DNA from: Protonemura montana
Lineage: Eukaryota > Arthropoda > Insecta > Plecoptera > Nemouridae
Length of the DNA: 64,000 nt
Reading direction: 5' to 3'
NCBI GenBank assembly: GCA_947568835.1
Contig: OX387605.1
Span: 16,062,418-16,126,417, forward strand
Shown here piece by piece: positions 52,573-63,794 of this stretch. Both the position numbers and the translations under genes were made by a program. Each line of letters starts with the position of its first letter. Within the stretch, counting starts at the first letter, position 1. The notes under the pieces are model-generated. The model was not told where the DNA came from and did not search any database. It worked only from the letters and a program-made list of their open reading frames with translations.

Positions 52573-53393
52573 TGCCTACCGTGGAATGATGCAGTACACG
52601 GTGCTACGCTGGCTTAGGGAAGAAACAATATCTCGCAGGACTCATGAATAGCCGGCTCGTTTCGTGCATCTTGATATTGCCGAAAGAAATTTTTTTCATT
52701 TTTTTATGACGTGGTATGACGTACGCGTCTTGTGCAGCGCCTATATATTATCTTTGTATGTAAAACTGAAAATGGTCAGTGGAAACCGTTTTTGGCAGGG
52801 GAAGCGAGATGGAAAAGACAATTTTGATTTATTGGCACAATGTTTGCTTTTGTCAGGCACCTGCTACTAAAGTGGTTCAGAAGTCTACGTTTTAAAATAA
52901 TAAATAGGCGGTCGGGATCGGCCATCGGTGCGGTTCCAACTCCTAAGCTATGATGGATCGGCGTTTCTTGGAGCGATCCTGACATAAGAAATGGACGCAA
53001 TTACCTTAAACGTCGGTGCGGCTTATCTGGAAGTCGTCGACTAAACCAATAAGAGTTGGTCGGGGCTTTGATGGCCCATCACTCGCAAACGGCACGACTG
53101 CGAAGCTAGCCTAACATATAAGAACAACCGACCAAGTTTTCAACAAAACTTTCGCACAACTTTCTTTCAGCGAAACCATAACGTAAGTTTATACGTCTTA
53201 TGATTTTGTTTTGGAATATAAATGCCTAAGTTTTAACACCACCTTGGACGGATTATCAATGCGATTAGAGGATCAGCTTTCAATAACTTTTCAATAAAAC
53301 AGTAGTATAAGGTCTTAAAGCGATTCTTCTCTAAAAATTAATAAAGTTTATCAAAATGTTTTGCTACAACTAGAGGAGATCCGCGTTGCCAGT

Positions 53394-53600
53394 GAGGGCG
53401 CGTTTCTGCCATGCGATTAAGTTCGGCGTCTTCGTCGTCGATGTCGTTGTCGGCGTCGGAGTCGCGCGTACGGCGTCTCTACGGGGCGTCGCGACGCCGT
53501 GTCTAGCTGTGACTACTCGCTAACGACCACTGAATGCAGGTGCCGACGTCGACCGACGCCAGCCACGCCACGCGACTCGACCACGATGCGTCGCGACGCT
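53394..53600. repeat. GACGCC/GGCGTC cluster, both orientations
   Basis: This is the largest of the clusters. The left half is rich in GGCGTC and GTCGTCG, the right half in GACGCC and CCGACG, with the palindrome-like GGCGTCGCGACGCC near the middle (about 53486). The two halves could fold on each other. All frames contain stops. Confidence 0.6.
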
Positions 53601-56516
53601 TGATCGATGCGCGCGCACTTGTCTCGACGCATCTACGATGGCCAGCGCCATTCGGACAGAAAAATGTCACTCACATTCTTTCCAGTAGACAATAAAGTAA
53701 TTTTCCCCTCATTTTCTATTTGTATATTTATTTTTTATTGTAGATGCATGTATATGAGGAAACAGGGCGAACGAATTGGATTTGGTCTGTTTTGTGAGAG
53801 AGTTCATTCACTCATGTACAATAGGCTTCCAGTAACATCTAAGCGAATGACCTCCAGTACCTTCTAGTACAATATTTTCAGGATTATAAACTGTAGAAAT
53901 GGCCGACACTCAGCCGTCCCTCTAGCCCATTAGCTCTAATGAGTGAATAATGCTTGAAGCTGAGAGTCTGCTATTTCTTCCAATGGTTTTTCTAATTCTG
54001 AAAATACTACTGAGACGTTTGTTATAAAAGTTTTAGGTTTTTAGAGTGTAGAGTACAAGAGAGTACAACGTTGTGGTAACGGACAGGACCAGGTGTGTTT
54101 GGCCTGCTATGCCTGACGTTTTATCTTGCAAAGATATTTCAACGAGATTTTAATTCAATTTAAATCGTTCTCATCTCACCTAGCTTTATAGCTTTATAAG
54201 TGGGTAAACACCCATATTTTCCTCAAGTTCTTGTGACTCTACACAAGGGTACGGTCTATAGACGTTAAAATTTGAAAATGGATGTGAAACCTACCCATGA
54301 ACCACCATATATTATTTGAAATGCACCTGCATACCTTAGCTTGGCTTTGCCATGGTAAGCTTTTTGGGGATGTGATTTCTAGAATTAATTATTTAATCGC
54401 ACTCGCTGATGGATTTCAATGAGGTTTAGCTGGTAAAGCAGTTCTCACTTCAACACTCCGCGCCATTACTTAACTGGTAACAATTGTGCACCACGTGTTG
54501 CCCCAAAACTAAAATTACACGTGTTTAATTGCAATCTGCATTCTATTTGGCTGATATGCAAATGCAACTATTAAAGTGGTGTAGCTCTGAACTCTGATGT
54601 AAACAGAGCATTGAATATATTGCATAATTACCATAAATTATTTGCTTTGTTATCACGTTTCGCTTAACGATTTCTTAAATACACAGAGGGTTAATTATTT
54701 CACATATTATTTCCATTGCTGTGGGTGCGTAGGATGATGCGCAAGGTGGGCCTGTAATAATCGTGCTCAAAAGTCGCCTACCATGCTTTTCCCTTCAGGT
54801 GTTTTATCGACGGAACAAATTTTTTCAATTTATCTGATGAGCTTTTTTTTTTTAAATAACTAACTTTTTTACCTATCTCATCAAACTCGGCAACTTTAGT
54901 TGCTCCTTAAGAAATTAACAAAATTTTACAATCCAAACTTCCTATGATAGCTGTTTGATACTCTAGTTTTTGTAGATAAATAAAAACAAAAACGCCTAGT
55001 GGTTTGGAAAAGGAAATATTAATCAACGGATATGAAAACGTTTGTGACTACCAGCGCCCCTGGCGGCTTTAATTAATCATAGTTGTACGTATTTTTGTCT
55101 TTTCTGAGTCAAGTACACACAATTTTCCTATATCTCTTAAATTATAAAGCGAAAGAACAATAAAATAAAATGATACCCACAAAATCCTAGCACTAGGGGT
55201 TTAGTTAGCACAAGCAATCCGATTCGGTCGCACAGATTTCAGAGACCCTGCTCACCGTAACAACGCGATATCTTCACTAACGACTCCCTCGTAAAGAAGC
55301 TTGTACCTTTATTCTTTACGATAAGGACTTAGAATGTGTTTACAACCCCTAGCTATACATGTTTCATTTAGCAGTAACACATGTCGGTGTAAATTCAACT
55401 CACCTACAGGCATATTACTGTAACTTCGACATTCCAGGTCGTTGGAGGGGCAATCATCGGGTGAACACGATCGGCGTTACCATTAAAGTCTCATCACTGG
55501 GTGATAATGGCCTCAAGATACCCCCTCGATACCACCAATGATGCCGTGTTTACCTCGAAGGGGATAGATTCACATGTATAGCTAGAGTTGGACTTTTTGC
55601 TGCACCTTATAATTGAAAACTAACCCCATCTCACCAAGTTTCTCGCGTGCCATAATAAAAATGTTTCGACTTCGTTGCGTTCCTCTGATGCGACCAAATT
55701 TTAAAGCAAGTAACTTCACGCACTTCGTTTATGTCTTTTAACCTCAAAAAAAGTACTCGCCTATATGCAGGAGTAACTATTTTTTGGACTGATTTATGAG
55801 CAATCGGTACTGGCGAGAAAAATTGTAATTGCATTTTCTTTTTAGCTTTAGTATGTGTATAACCCATAGGATATTAGGACAAGAAAAGATGGATGAAAAC
55901 TTGCGTTGTACTTTTAATTTTTAACAAGATACTGAAAACTGGAAATTACGCATAGCTATTATAAAAATCGTTGCGGAAACGTGCAGAAGCATGATTATGG
56001 CGAAACCGCTCCCCTAACCTGAACAATCATAACGTATGGCAACAATCCTACGTCATCATAAACGATGCATGCACATGCGGGGGTTAAAACTAACCCACTA
56101 TTATATTAAATATTTAACCTTACTCGGGGTTCGTAGCCTATGAAACCAAAATTCTAACAGACAGTATAATTTATGCTAGTCCTAGGATTATCCCGTTAAC
56201 AATACATAGCTTTAGTTAACAAGATGACCATGACGATAATGTTAGTCACCGCAAGTTAATGATGGTGCCGTGAAAATTTCCCTCAGGTCGCTATCATCAG
56301 TGTTGAACTAGGAAACCGCAAGCGTCGACATATGCCAGTAAATATTGCATCACGGCGTTCACATAAAACTAGACAAACATAGCCCTGCATCCACAGACGC
56401 CTATAGAGCCGGCGCCTATAATAAAATATGGCGAGATAAAATAGTTTATCTTTGGTGTACCGAGTCGAGGGTGGCCTGCTCGAAGGAGGATTGTGCTGTG
56501 AGGGTGACATGAGGCA

Positions 56517-56612
56517 GACGTCGGCGTCGACGTCTCTCGGGGAAATGTTTACAGCTTTGACCCGAAGCGCGCGACGCCCGTCGCGGCGCTTGCATTGTAG
56601 CGACGTCGATTA
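56517..56612. repeat. GACGCC/GGCGTCG cluster
   Basis: It contains ACGTCGGCGTCGACGTC and GCGCGACGCCCGTCGCGGCGC around a short AT-rich spacer, like the clusters at 52490 and 53394. Confidence 0.55.
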
Positions 56613-57373
56613 CGTTGGAGATTTACGGGTCTAGATTGACTTGCTGCATCTTGGAGCGTGCATGCAAAGTGATAAAATAAATAATAACCGAGAGAGCTTT
56701 CGGAGGTTTAGATCTGGGTTAATTCCCACAGGATTGTATTGTGATGCGACGACGTGAAGTAGGATGATTGAGTTCTGGAAAAGTTTCCAGTCCACAAAAC
56801 AAGCCTATTGTGACTTATTTGTGTGGTACTGGTATTACTTATACGTATGTTGTAGGTATACATAAACCTTAGGTTTCATATTCATCGATTATTAGATGTA
56901 GGTGGTGATTGATACGTTAAAGTATCGCTATCTGTGGTATCACCTCATTTATGATCAAGAGAGGTTAGAGTTGATGTCGAGCAAACAGGAACTCGTGTAA
57001 GTAGGTACAGGAGTTTGCGCTCGATGAAAAGTGATTTTTTTTACTTTTTGTCAACAGCAACGGGAGCCGGAAATGTTGAACAGACCAAGTATAACGAAAG
57101 GTACATATAATATAGCAAGTCCTTTTGTTTGCTAGGGTGAATTTTAGCCCGGAGAATTTAGCATGATATCATGATATATAAATATTCATCGAATACACAG
57201 AGGAGACATAATCGTGCAAGTAAGTCTGATGATTTATACCGAACAACACTCTGGCAAAACGATCGTTCTGCGTTTATCTATACCACTTTAAATTCCCTCG
57301 TGGGATTCAGCCGTGAGGAACGAGCAGAGCGGTGTGGTGGTCGAGTGAACCCTTGAGCCCCAATGCGCTCTTG

Positions 57374-57640
57374 ATGTCTTACTTTGCGTCTGCTAGAGCC
57401 TGTTTGCGGTTATTCCGAAACGAATATCTAGATGTTTTAATGTTGATTTTCGGGCATGGTAAAACACAAAATTTCATATTCTACGGTCTAAGGGCCAGTT
57501 TTAAAATGCCAGTTAAAGAGATAACTGCCAGTGAAAGACTCATCTCCATGGTCACAGCCAATCTGATCCTTCTGCTTATAGCTTGCTATTTGATCTTTGC
57601 CGTTTGGAACTGGGGTTTGTTGACGGATGTTTTGTTATAG
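57374..57640 (+). CDS. candidate small membrane protein ORF
   Basis: This is an 88-codon ORF from ATG 57374 to TAG 57640. An internal ATG at 57506 with A at -3 would give a 44-residue peptide, MPVKEITASE followed by one clear membrane span, ANLILLLIACYLIFAVW, and the tail NWGLLTDVLL. I do not recognise a family. The hydrophobic helix and short charged N-terminus resemble small integral membrane proteins, but a chance ORF is quite possible. It sits just left of a 5S-derived SINE and about 850 bp from ERI1, on the same strand. Confidence 0.25.
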   Translation: MSYFASARACLRLFRNEYLDVLMLIFGHGKTQNFIFYGLRASFKMPVKEITASERLISMVTANLILLLIACYLIFAVWNWGLLTDVLL

Positions 57641-57787
57641 GGAAAAGATAATAGAGATGGACGGTAGTTTTTCATTACTATGCTAACAACAGACAAGAAA
57701 TTAGGTTTGTTGGTCCACGTTACCCAAGAAAATCAAGATCTTCCTTGGTGCTTCAGGAAGTAGACGCTGTTCGCAGAAACAAACATC

Positions 57788-58180
57788 TGAACGGTTTGGC
57801 GTGCAACACTGCGGTGGGTCAGATGTTGGATGGGTGACCATCATACACATGACCAAATCTTTTTCGGGGAGAGGTTGGTGGGATGAAAGTTAGTACAACA
57901 ACTTCATTCGCCTTGCTTATCAACCTCTCGACAGCATGAATTTTCGGGGGAGGAATCCTGTTGTTCCCTTTGTACCGTCCTTCGGCGGAGGTGTCATCTT
58001 GGTGGTCTTCGACAGGAGTAGGCTACGTGCCAGCTTTGGGTATCCCTTTATCCCTCATAGGCTAGACTAGGTTCATCATCATCCTCATCATCATACACTC
58101 ATTCAGCATCACCATCAGACTAGTGGCACAGGGTCCGTTGTTAAAACAGTACGTTTATAAACAACATTAATCAATCAATC
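57788..58180 (+). mobile_element. 5S-rRNA-derived SINE, copy C (5S part deleted)
   Basis: It starts GAACGGTTTGGCGTG, then jumps directly to CAACACTGCGG, so about 40 bp that contain the 5S A-box region in copy B are missing. The remainder follows copy B: TTGGATGGGTGACC, CTTGCTTATCAACCTCTCG, CGACAGGAGTAGGCTACG, CATCATCATCC, and a tail with AATCAATCAATC. It lies about 300 bp upstream of ERI1. Confidence 0.8.
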
Positions 58181-58334
58181 AAGATCCAAACAGCGAGTCT
58201 TCCAATTACAACATCACATTGTCCCTCTGTAAGGTTTTTTTAAAGATAACTTACAGATTGTGTGACTTCGACGGAATGAAATCGATCGAACTGAGTGTTG
58301 TGCAGAAGAAGCGGCCATGCGCACGTGGACTTAC

Positions 58335-58437
58335 CAGCTGGATTTGACAGGCACGAGCTGGTAGCAGGTTGATGAGTACGATCAAAGGGTGGGAGGTTAA
58401 CGTTGTCTCGAAATGTGCTGGACCTTGGAATGAGCAT
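58335..58437 (-). CDS. possible first exon of a gene divergent from ERI1
   Basis: On the minus strand an ATG at 58437 opens a frame beginning MLIPRSSTFRDNVNLPPFD, reaching a strong donor CAGCTG|GTAAGT at 58335. The start codon lies 54 bp from the ERI1 start codon on the opposite strand, a typical bidirectional-promoter layout. No downstream exon was identified and no family is recognised, so this remains a guess. Confidence 0.3.
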
Positions 58438-58491
58438 GAGGAAGGGGAGTTAGTAGCTTAAATAATTCTACGTTTTTAGATTAACATTATT

Positions 58492-60027
58492 ATGGCTGAA
58501 TCGGAGCTAGCGACTCGGCTAGCAAAATCAACTATTAAGGTAACGTGAACCTTAGATATTTCCATGTTTTTTTTCTTTGTGTTTGTTCAGTCTTAACCAC
58601 ACTTCTCATGTTGTTTTTCAGAATGATAGTGATGATGGTGAGAAACCTAAGGAACCAATCACATCATCGCCATTCAGTGATGTGGTCTATCAAGAATTGG
58701 CTAAACTTAATGGTCAAATCAACAAAATGAGTAGGAGTACGCTTTCAGACAGAGTTCGGAAGGTCGGCTTAAGCACAGATGGAACGACAGAAGTACTTCG
58801 TAAACGATTAAAGAATCACTATAAGACTCAAAAGCTTTCTAATGCAAACATACTCTCTGTCAGCAAACTGTTGCCATATTATGTCGTAGTTGACTTTGAG
58901 GCAACGTGTCAAGAATTTAATGGACCAGAGTTTCTGTAAGTGTAGGACAATAGCTAGATGCTGAGCAACAAATGACAAATTATTACTATGTTTATTAAAC
59001 CATGTTCCTGTTACATATGTACTTTTAATTTGTTCAGGCACGAGATAATCGAATTCCCAGCTGTGCTGGTTAAAACAGAAACACAAGAAATTGTGGATCA
59101 TTTTCAAGCATATTGTAGACCTACACTTGCGCCAATACTATCCGAATTTTGCATCGCACTAACTGGAATCACGCAAGATCAAATTGATTCTGCTCAAACT
59201 TTCCCAGATGTCCTAGAGAGTTTCAAAGAGTGGCTCAAGAAACACAAGCTAGGCTCAAAACACAAGTTTGTGTTTGTCACTGATGGACCGTGGGACATGG
59301 GAAGGTTTTTAAATGGTCAATGCAATGTAAGCCATAAAACATTGGGATATTAATTTTCATCATATTCATGATAAATACTTGCATGGTGATTGATTACAGT
59401 TACTTCATTTTGCAGTTATCTGAAGTGAAGTATCCTGGTTATGCCAAAAAATGGATAAACATCAGAAAAACATTTGGGAACTTTTACAAGAGCAAAAGGG
59501 TAGGAACACTCAAGATTCGCACTTTACTAGAGGAAGTTGACCAATGAGACCAAGCATATTTCTTGATAATTATCTTCCATTATTAGCACTCCTTAAAGAT
59601 GATGCTGGACCACCTGGGTATGGAGTTTGAAGGGAGGCCACACTCTGGGCTGGACGACGCCCGGAATATTACAGCCGTTCTCATTCGAATGATGTCTGAC
59701 GGAGCAATAGTTCAACCAAATGAGCGCATTCGATGGCAGGGACACGATAAAAACCATGTAGGGAAATTTTTCTAAAAATAAGAGTAGAGTTTTTCTTGCT
59801 GGTATCAACTTCTTAACTGTAAAATGATAACACATCTGCTTTGTGATCTTTAGGCCCTTGTATTATCTCTCAACTCACAAGAAAAGATACGAGATATGAA
59901 GTCTGTGCAGCGTGAACGCAGCAAGATGAAGGACCCTTCCATTTTCTTACTCAGCGATACGGACAGTGAAGATACGTCAACCGAACAACTAGAATCTGTA
60001 GATGACGAGGCAAGGACAACATGCTGA
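58492..60027 (+). CDS. ERI1: 3'-5' exoribonuclease 1 (3'hExo/ERI-1)
   Basis: ERI1 trims the 3' end of histone mRNA stem-loops and of 5.8S rRNA, and limits small-RNA levels. Exons: 58492-58539, 58622-58935, 59038-59326, 59416-59499, 59599-59757 and 59854-60027; 355 residues. An in-frame TAG at 58477-58479 fixes the start. Residues about 48-83 are the SAP RNA-binding domain (MSRSTLSDRVRKVGL, VLRKRLKNHY). The DEDDh nuclease core is complete: D107 and E109 in VVDFEATC, D203 in VTDGPWDMG, H260 and D265 in RPHSGLDDARN. Other family blocks are HEIIEFPAVL, LTGITQDQID and YAKKWINIRKTFGNFYK. Just after the last of these, a few residues present in the vertebrate protein are absent at the exon 4/5 junction. 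The C-terminal tail is acidic. A polyadenylation signal AATAAA lies at 60093-60098. Confidence 0.94.
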
Positions 60028-60092
60028 GCAGTTGCAAACCAGCAACCCTAACTCTAGATTGGTTTTAGGACCAAGCAAATATTTTTAAACAA

Positions 60093-60098
60093 AATAAA
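60093..60098 (+). terminator. polyadenylation signal for ERI1
   Basis: AATAAA lies 66 nt past the stop codon, the first canonical signal downstream. Confidence 0.6.
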
Positions 60099-62967
60099 AT
60101 AACAATTGTTGAGGCTCACCAGCTGCAAAAATAAATTTACAATTATAATGAAATACTAAGAAAAAACTTTTAATTGGAGTAACAAAATGGTTTTCATCAT
60201 TGGTGGCAGAGAAAAGATTTGCATTTGTAAACCTAGAAGCATTTCTTTCAACCAATAGCAAGGAATACCTATCAGATTACTACTTACTTGCTCCTTCTCA
60301 ACTTCCTTTTCCATTTTTGCACTAAGATTGTTTGACTTCTTGCTATTATCGACTAAGTCTACTACATTACGTTGGTGACATTAGGAATCACGCTATCTAG
60401 GTCCAATCATTTGAAACAGAAGAGTTGGGTAGTGACTAATTGGCTGCTTACTTTCACAAATTTTACCAGGTAATCTTTCATTTCAAAGTGTGTCCTTAGT
60501 TCTTTAGTATCTAGATGTGCATTAGGTACTTGAGAAAGCAAAGCAGTAAGAAATAACAACAGTTGAGCGATAGATTTTAATTTAGTGGAAGTTTAGTTTA
60601 CTGGTGAAAACCACATCACATTTACCTTCTTGAAAGATAAATTCTCACCCAAGCAAAATTGCATGAAAATGTTTCCCTATTTATCTTCCTTCTTTCTATA
60701 TTTTGTTTTGATGTGAGCAGAAAATATATCTTGGTAGCTACAAAACATTTAAATCCTTTGTCAAAAATTAAATCTATGAATTAATATTTACGAGAATTTG
60801 TTAATGATGCAACTATCCTAATCACGCTAAATTCCTTGTTTAAGGTCTAGACCAGCAAGACTTCGGATTCCTCTCTGTGAAGCACCCAAGAACTGCTGAT
60901 GATTGAATTGACATGTTTAACAATGCACTGTTTTGACAAAAGGTCATGTTGAACAGGTGAAAGAGAGGGCAATGAAACAAACCTAGTCTAGATGTTTGGG
61001 AGGGGAAACCTATTTCTGTCAAAGACAACTGGCTTGGCATCCCTTCTTCTGGACCATACAACTTGAACAACAGGACTTCTTGAAAAATCCATGCTGCCAA
61101 AAAGTCATCGAGTAGTGGGCTTTTATGACACTTACTTATGCTCATTTCGTTCTGACATGTAATAAAAACAGTGTAAACAGTGTAAATGATGTGAAGGTGC
61201 TAAGCGATAGTTGTCGCTTGACTTGTAGAAAGATTGAAGATGAAATAAGCTTATGAATAATTAAATTTGGGCCAATTATTACTTCTTAGTCTTGTAACCC
61301 TATGGCCTTATTTTGCTATCGATTGTCGTGTCATTTCATTAGGAACTAAACGTTGAATTTCTTCTGCCTTGCTTTGATTCTGTATACATTGATTGTAGCT
61401 ATAAAATCAATAATTGCATTTGGTTTTGAGTTATAAAATCATTGTTACATTTATTTGCTGAGAATTTGAATATGAAGGATCAACATGATTGTGGGTAACA
61501 TAATTTTGGAGAACTATCTTTATCTATAACATATTTAAATAATAGTGTTAAGTTGGAAATTGACATTTTATTTATATCAATGACTGCCCTATTAAGTTAG
61601 CATACATGATATGTATGATTGCTCTTCTTAGCAATGAGCTGTAGCATATCATGGTCGTACTCGTATTATTTTTCGGCGGAAAAATAAACTCGAAGGAATA
61701 AAAATACGTGCTTTAACCTTCTCTACACCTCTACAAATAATATTTAAACGTTCTTTTATAGATTTCTATTCTCATCAATACTCAGTACTGTTACAAGCTG
61801 CTGGCTATCTAGTACCGAAGTACTATTTTATCACTTATTACTATAAGAAAATAAAATAAAAATAATAGATAGATATAATAATATAAAAACTGCTTTGACT
61901 AAACTACCCAATTTTTAAATTTTCCAACATATTGCAACCAAATGTATGCTACATAATATAACTCCTACATAAAATGTGATAACTACCTATAATACTGTAG
62001 TATAAATTGTCTGCTTCGTACTCAGAAAGAAGAGTGTGACATTGATTTAATATTACCGATTAGGTACATAATATAGACTTTAATTATAATATATAAATAT
62101 AAAATGGGTTCCACAACCCAACCAAACGAACCTCTTGAAGGTTCCTTATAAAAAAATCAATACTTTCGATTGTAACCTTACCGTCATTTTCTTCGGGGCT
62201 GTGGGGCTTACCAATGGAATTGGAATACATTTATAAAAGTTAGAAGATTAAACACCGAAGAAGTTACGGAAATAAGTGTTATTGGACCCGAAAATTCATA
62301 TTTGAATCACGAGGATGGATGTATACATTTCGGTAGCTACATTATTAAATATCTAGTTTCTTACGATACTCGGAACATAAATGTTCGTGTGGAATGGAGC
62401 TGGATTTGATTGATTTACCTGCATCTTGCCCTCTTTTCTTATAACCTCTACTTTTAAGTGGATATGAAAGAAGTTGATTGAATTCCCTTCGTTCGCTACT
62501 CTACCGCAGTTGGCAATTTATCTGAGCGGACCTAATTTACAGCTATAGGTTAAGCTCAGGATCTGGCAGTGACAATACTTGGAATGCAGATACAAAGATT
62601 ACTGGATTGGGCAACACCAAGAGACAAAAGCTTCAAAGCACTACTAGCAAAACTACTTGACCGAGCCAGAAAATTTTCCCTAATCTTAACTTTGATCCAT
62701 CTACACACATTTGACCATATATTATGGCCTAGCCTATTTTTAATAATGGTATAATCTAATAAAATCGTTCTTTTTATCAATATTCTGACTGGCTTGAAAG
62801 GTGACAATTTTAGACTTGTTTTTAAACTAGGTAAGGATTAGGTCAACTGTGTGTAGGCCTAATCGTTGTAAACAGTATTGTATGAATTATTTTCCTTTGA
62901 CAACGTTCTAAGCTCAAACCCAGAACTAAATTGACAGGCTACACTCACGCAGACCAGCGCCATATGT
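60099..62967. other. intergenic region between convergent ERI1 and alpha-catenin
   Basis: This is AT-rich sequence, especially 61540-62100. A minus-strand open frame at 60840-61145 has no recognisable similarity. It presumably includes the alpha-catenin 3'UTR. Nothing else is supported. Confidence 0.55.
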
Positions 62968-63794
62968 TTAAATCGACTCGGTGGGACTTTGGAATTCGCT
63001 GAGAGCTTTGATAGGATTCTGCACCTTCTTCTGCGATCCCTTGCGTACTTTAGCACGGACCTCTTCCGGTTTTTCTGGGCGAACCAGAGGCTTCTTCTCC
63101 GGTGCCTTCATCTTCCACACCACCAGTGGGGTCTGCAAGTCAAAGATCAGGAACGTGAGATTTTTATCGACACAGCAGAGGAAGCAGAAAATGTATGAAT
63201 CAGTAAGTTTATATTTTCCAAATACTGTCTGTCTGCCCTTTCTGGAGTATTTTGCTGAACACAATAAGGGTTGAAAATATGGAAGTAATTCTATTCACCT
63301 AGTTTCACAATAATTTTAGATTGGAGTTTAAAATGAGTACAAAACAATGAAAGTAAATCTGGAATGGAAAGGAAGCTAAGCTGGAAACATGTGCAACCGA
63401 ACCAGGATACGAACCCAGGACCTCCCAATTGCTGGTCGAGTGCTCTAACAACTGAGCTAACAGGGCACACATATTCCAGCTTTCAAGGGGTGGGATAAGG
63501 GATCCTCTAGAGAGGGAATCTCGTAGGGAATAATCTGGAATCTTTCCATGTGTACATACATTTCCATGGATAGGCATAAAACATGATCTAATTGGTTAGC
63601 ACAAATATGCTAATAATGCTATATATGGATGAGCACAAATATGAAGTTAAAGAGAAGGACAAGGCACTCACCCCTCGAACGGGTGCGGCTCCTCTGTTGT
63701 ACTTAGTCGACGCTACATACGAAGACTTGACCGTCAGAACGACCGCATTCATCAGATTCTTAGCGGCCTGGATCAGTGACGTCGCGCTGTCCAA
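62968..63794 (-). CDS. CTNNA: alpha-catenin, last two coding exons
   Basis: Alpha-catenin links the cadherin/beta-catenin complex to actin at adherens junctions. Two minus-strand exons are visible: 63794-63672 and 63132-62968, joined in phase 0, encoding the final 95 residues. The first reads AAKNLMNAVVLTVKSSYVAS and then TKY, from the end of the actin-binding (vinculin-like) domain. The second reads VVWKMKAPEKKPLVR and ends SQKKVQNPIKALSEF plus QSPTESI. These are near-identical in pattern to the C-terminal end of animal alpha-catenins, including the basic KAPEKKPLV segment and the -SI terminus. The acceptors are TTTCAG and CTTGCAG and the donor is GTGAGT. The rest of the gene continues past the right edge, and 63795-64000 is intron. 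Which paralogue it is cannot be told. Confidence 0.93.
63395..63466 (-). repeat. tRNA-Ala(AGC)-like SINE head or tRNA relic
   Basis: This 72-nt block on the minus strand has a tRNA layout. The D arm and A box read TAGCTCAGTTGTTAGAGCA, the anticodon stem is CTCGA/TTGGG around CCAGCAA (anticodon AGC), and the T arm is CTGGG-TTCGTAT-CCTGG with B box GGTTCGTATCC. The acceptor stem does not pair (GCCCTGT against TTCGGTT), and position 33 is C instead of T. It is therefore a tRNA-derived repeat rather than a working gene. It lies in the last alpha-catenin intron, in the same orientation. Confidence 0.6.

Larger units (their letters stand above)
42700..57373. other. gene-poor region
   Basis: No exon with recognisable protein similarity was found on either strand. 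It contains GACGCC clusters at 52490-52572, 53394-53600 and 56517-56612, a C-run at 46966-46976 followed by CT-rich DNA, and a CRE-like TGACGTCA at 47472-47479. There is also a possible TATA-driven first exon near 53115-53182. Open frames such as those at 44234-44635, 46741-47163 and 50814-51212 lack ATG starts, conserved motifs or codon bias and are not called genes. Confidence 0.55.

Noticed and set aside
60840-61145. 101-codon minus-strand ORF between ERI1 and alpha-catenin
   Set aside because: No recognised motif. It could be an old repeat or 3'UTR sequence, but nothing supports a gene.
63395-63466. Functional tRNA-Ala gene
   Set aside because: The acceptor stem does not pair and the invariant T at position 33 is missing.
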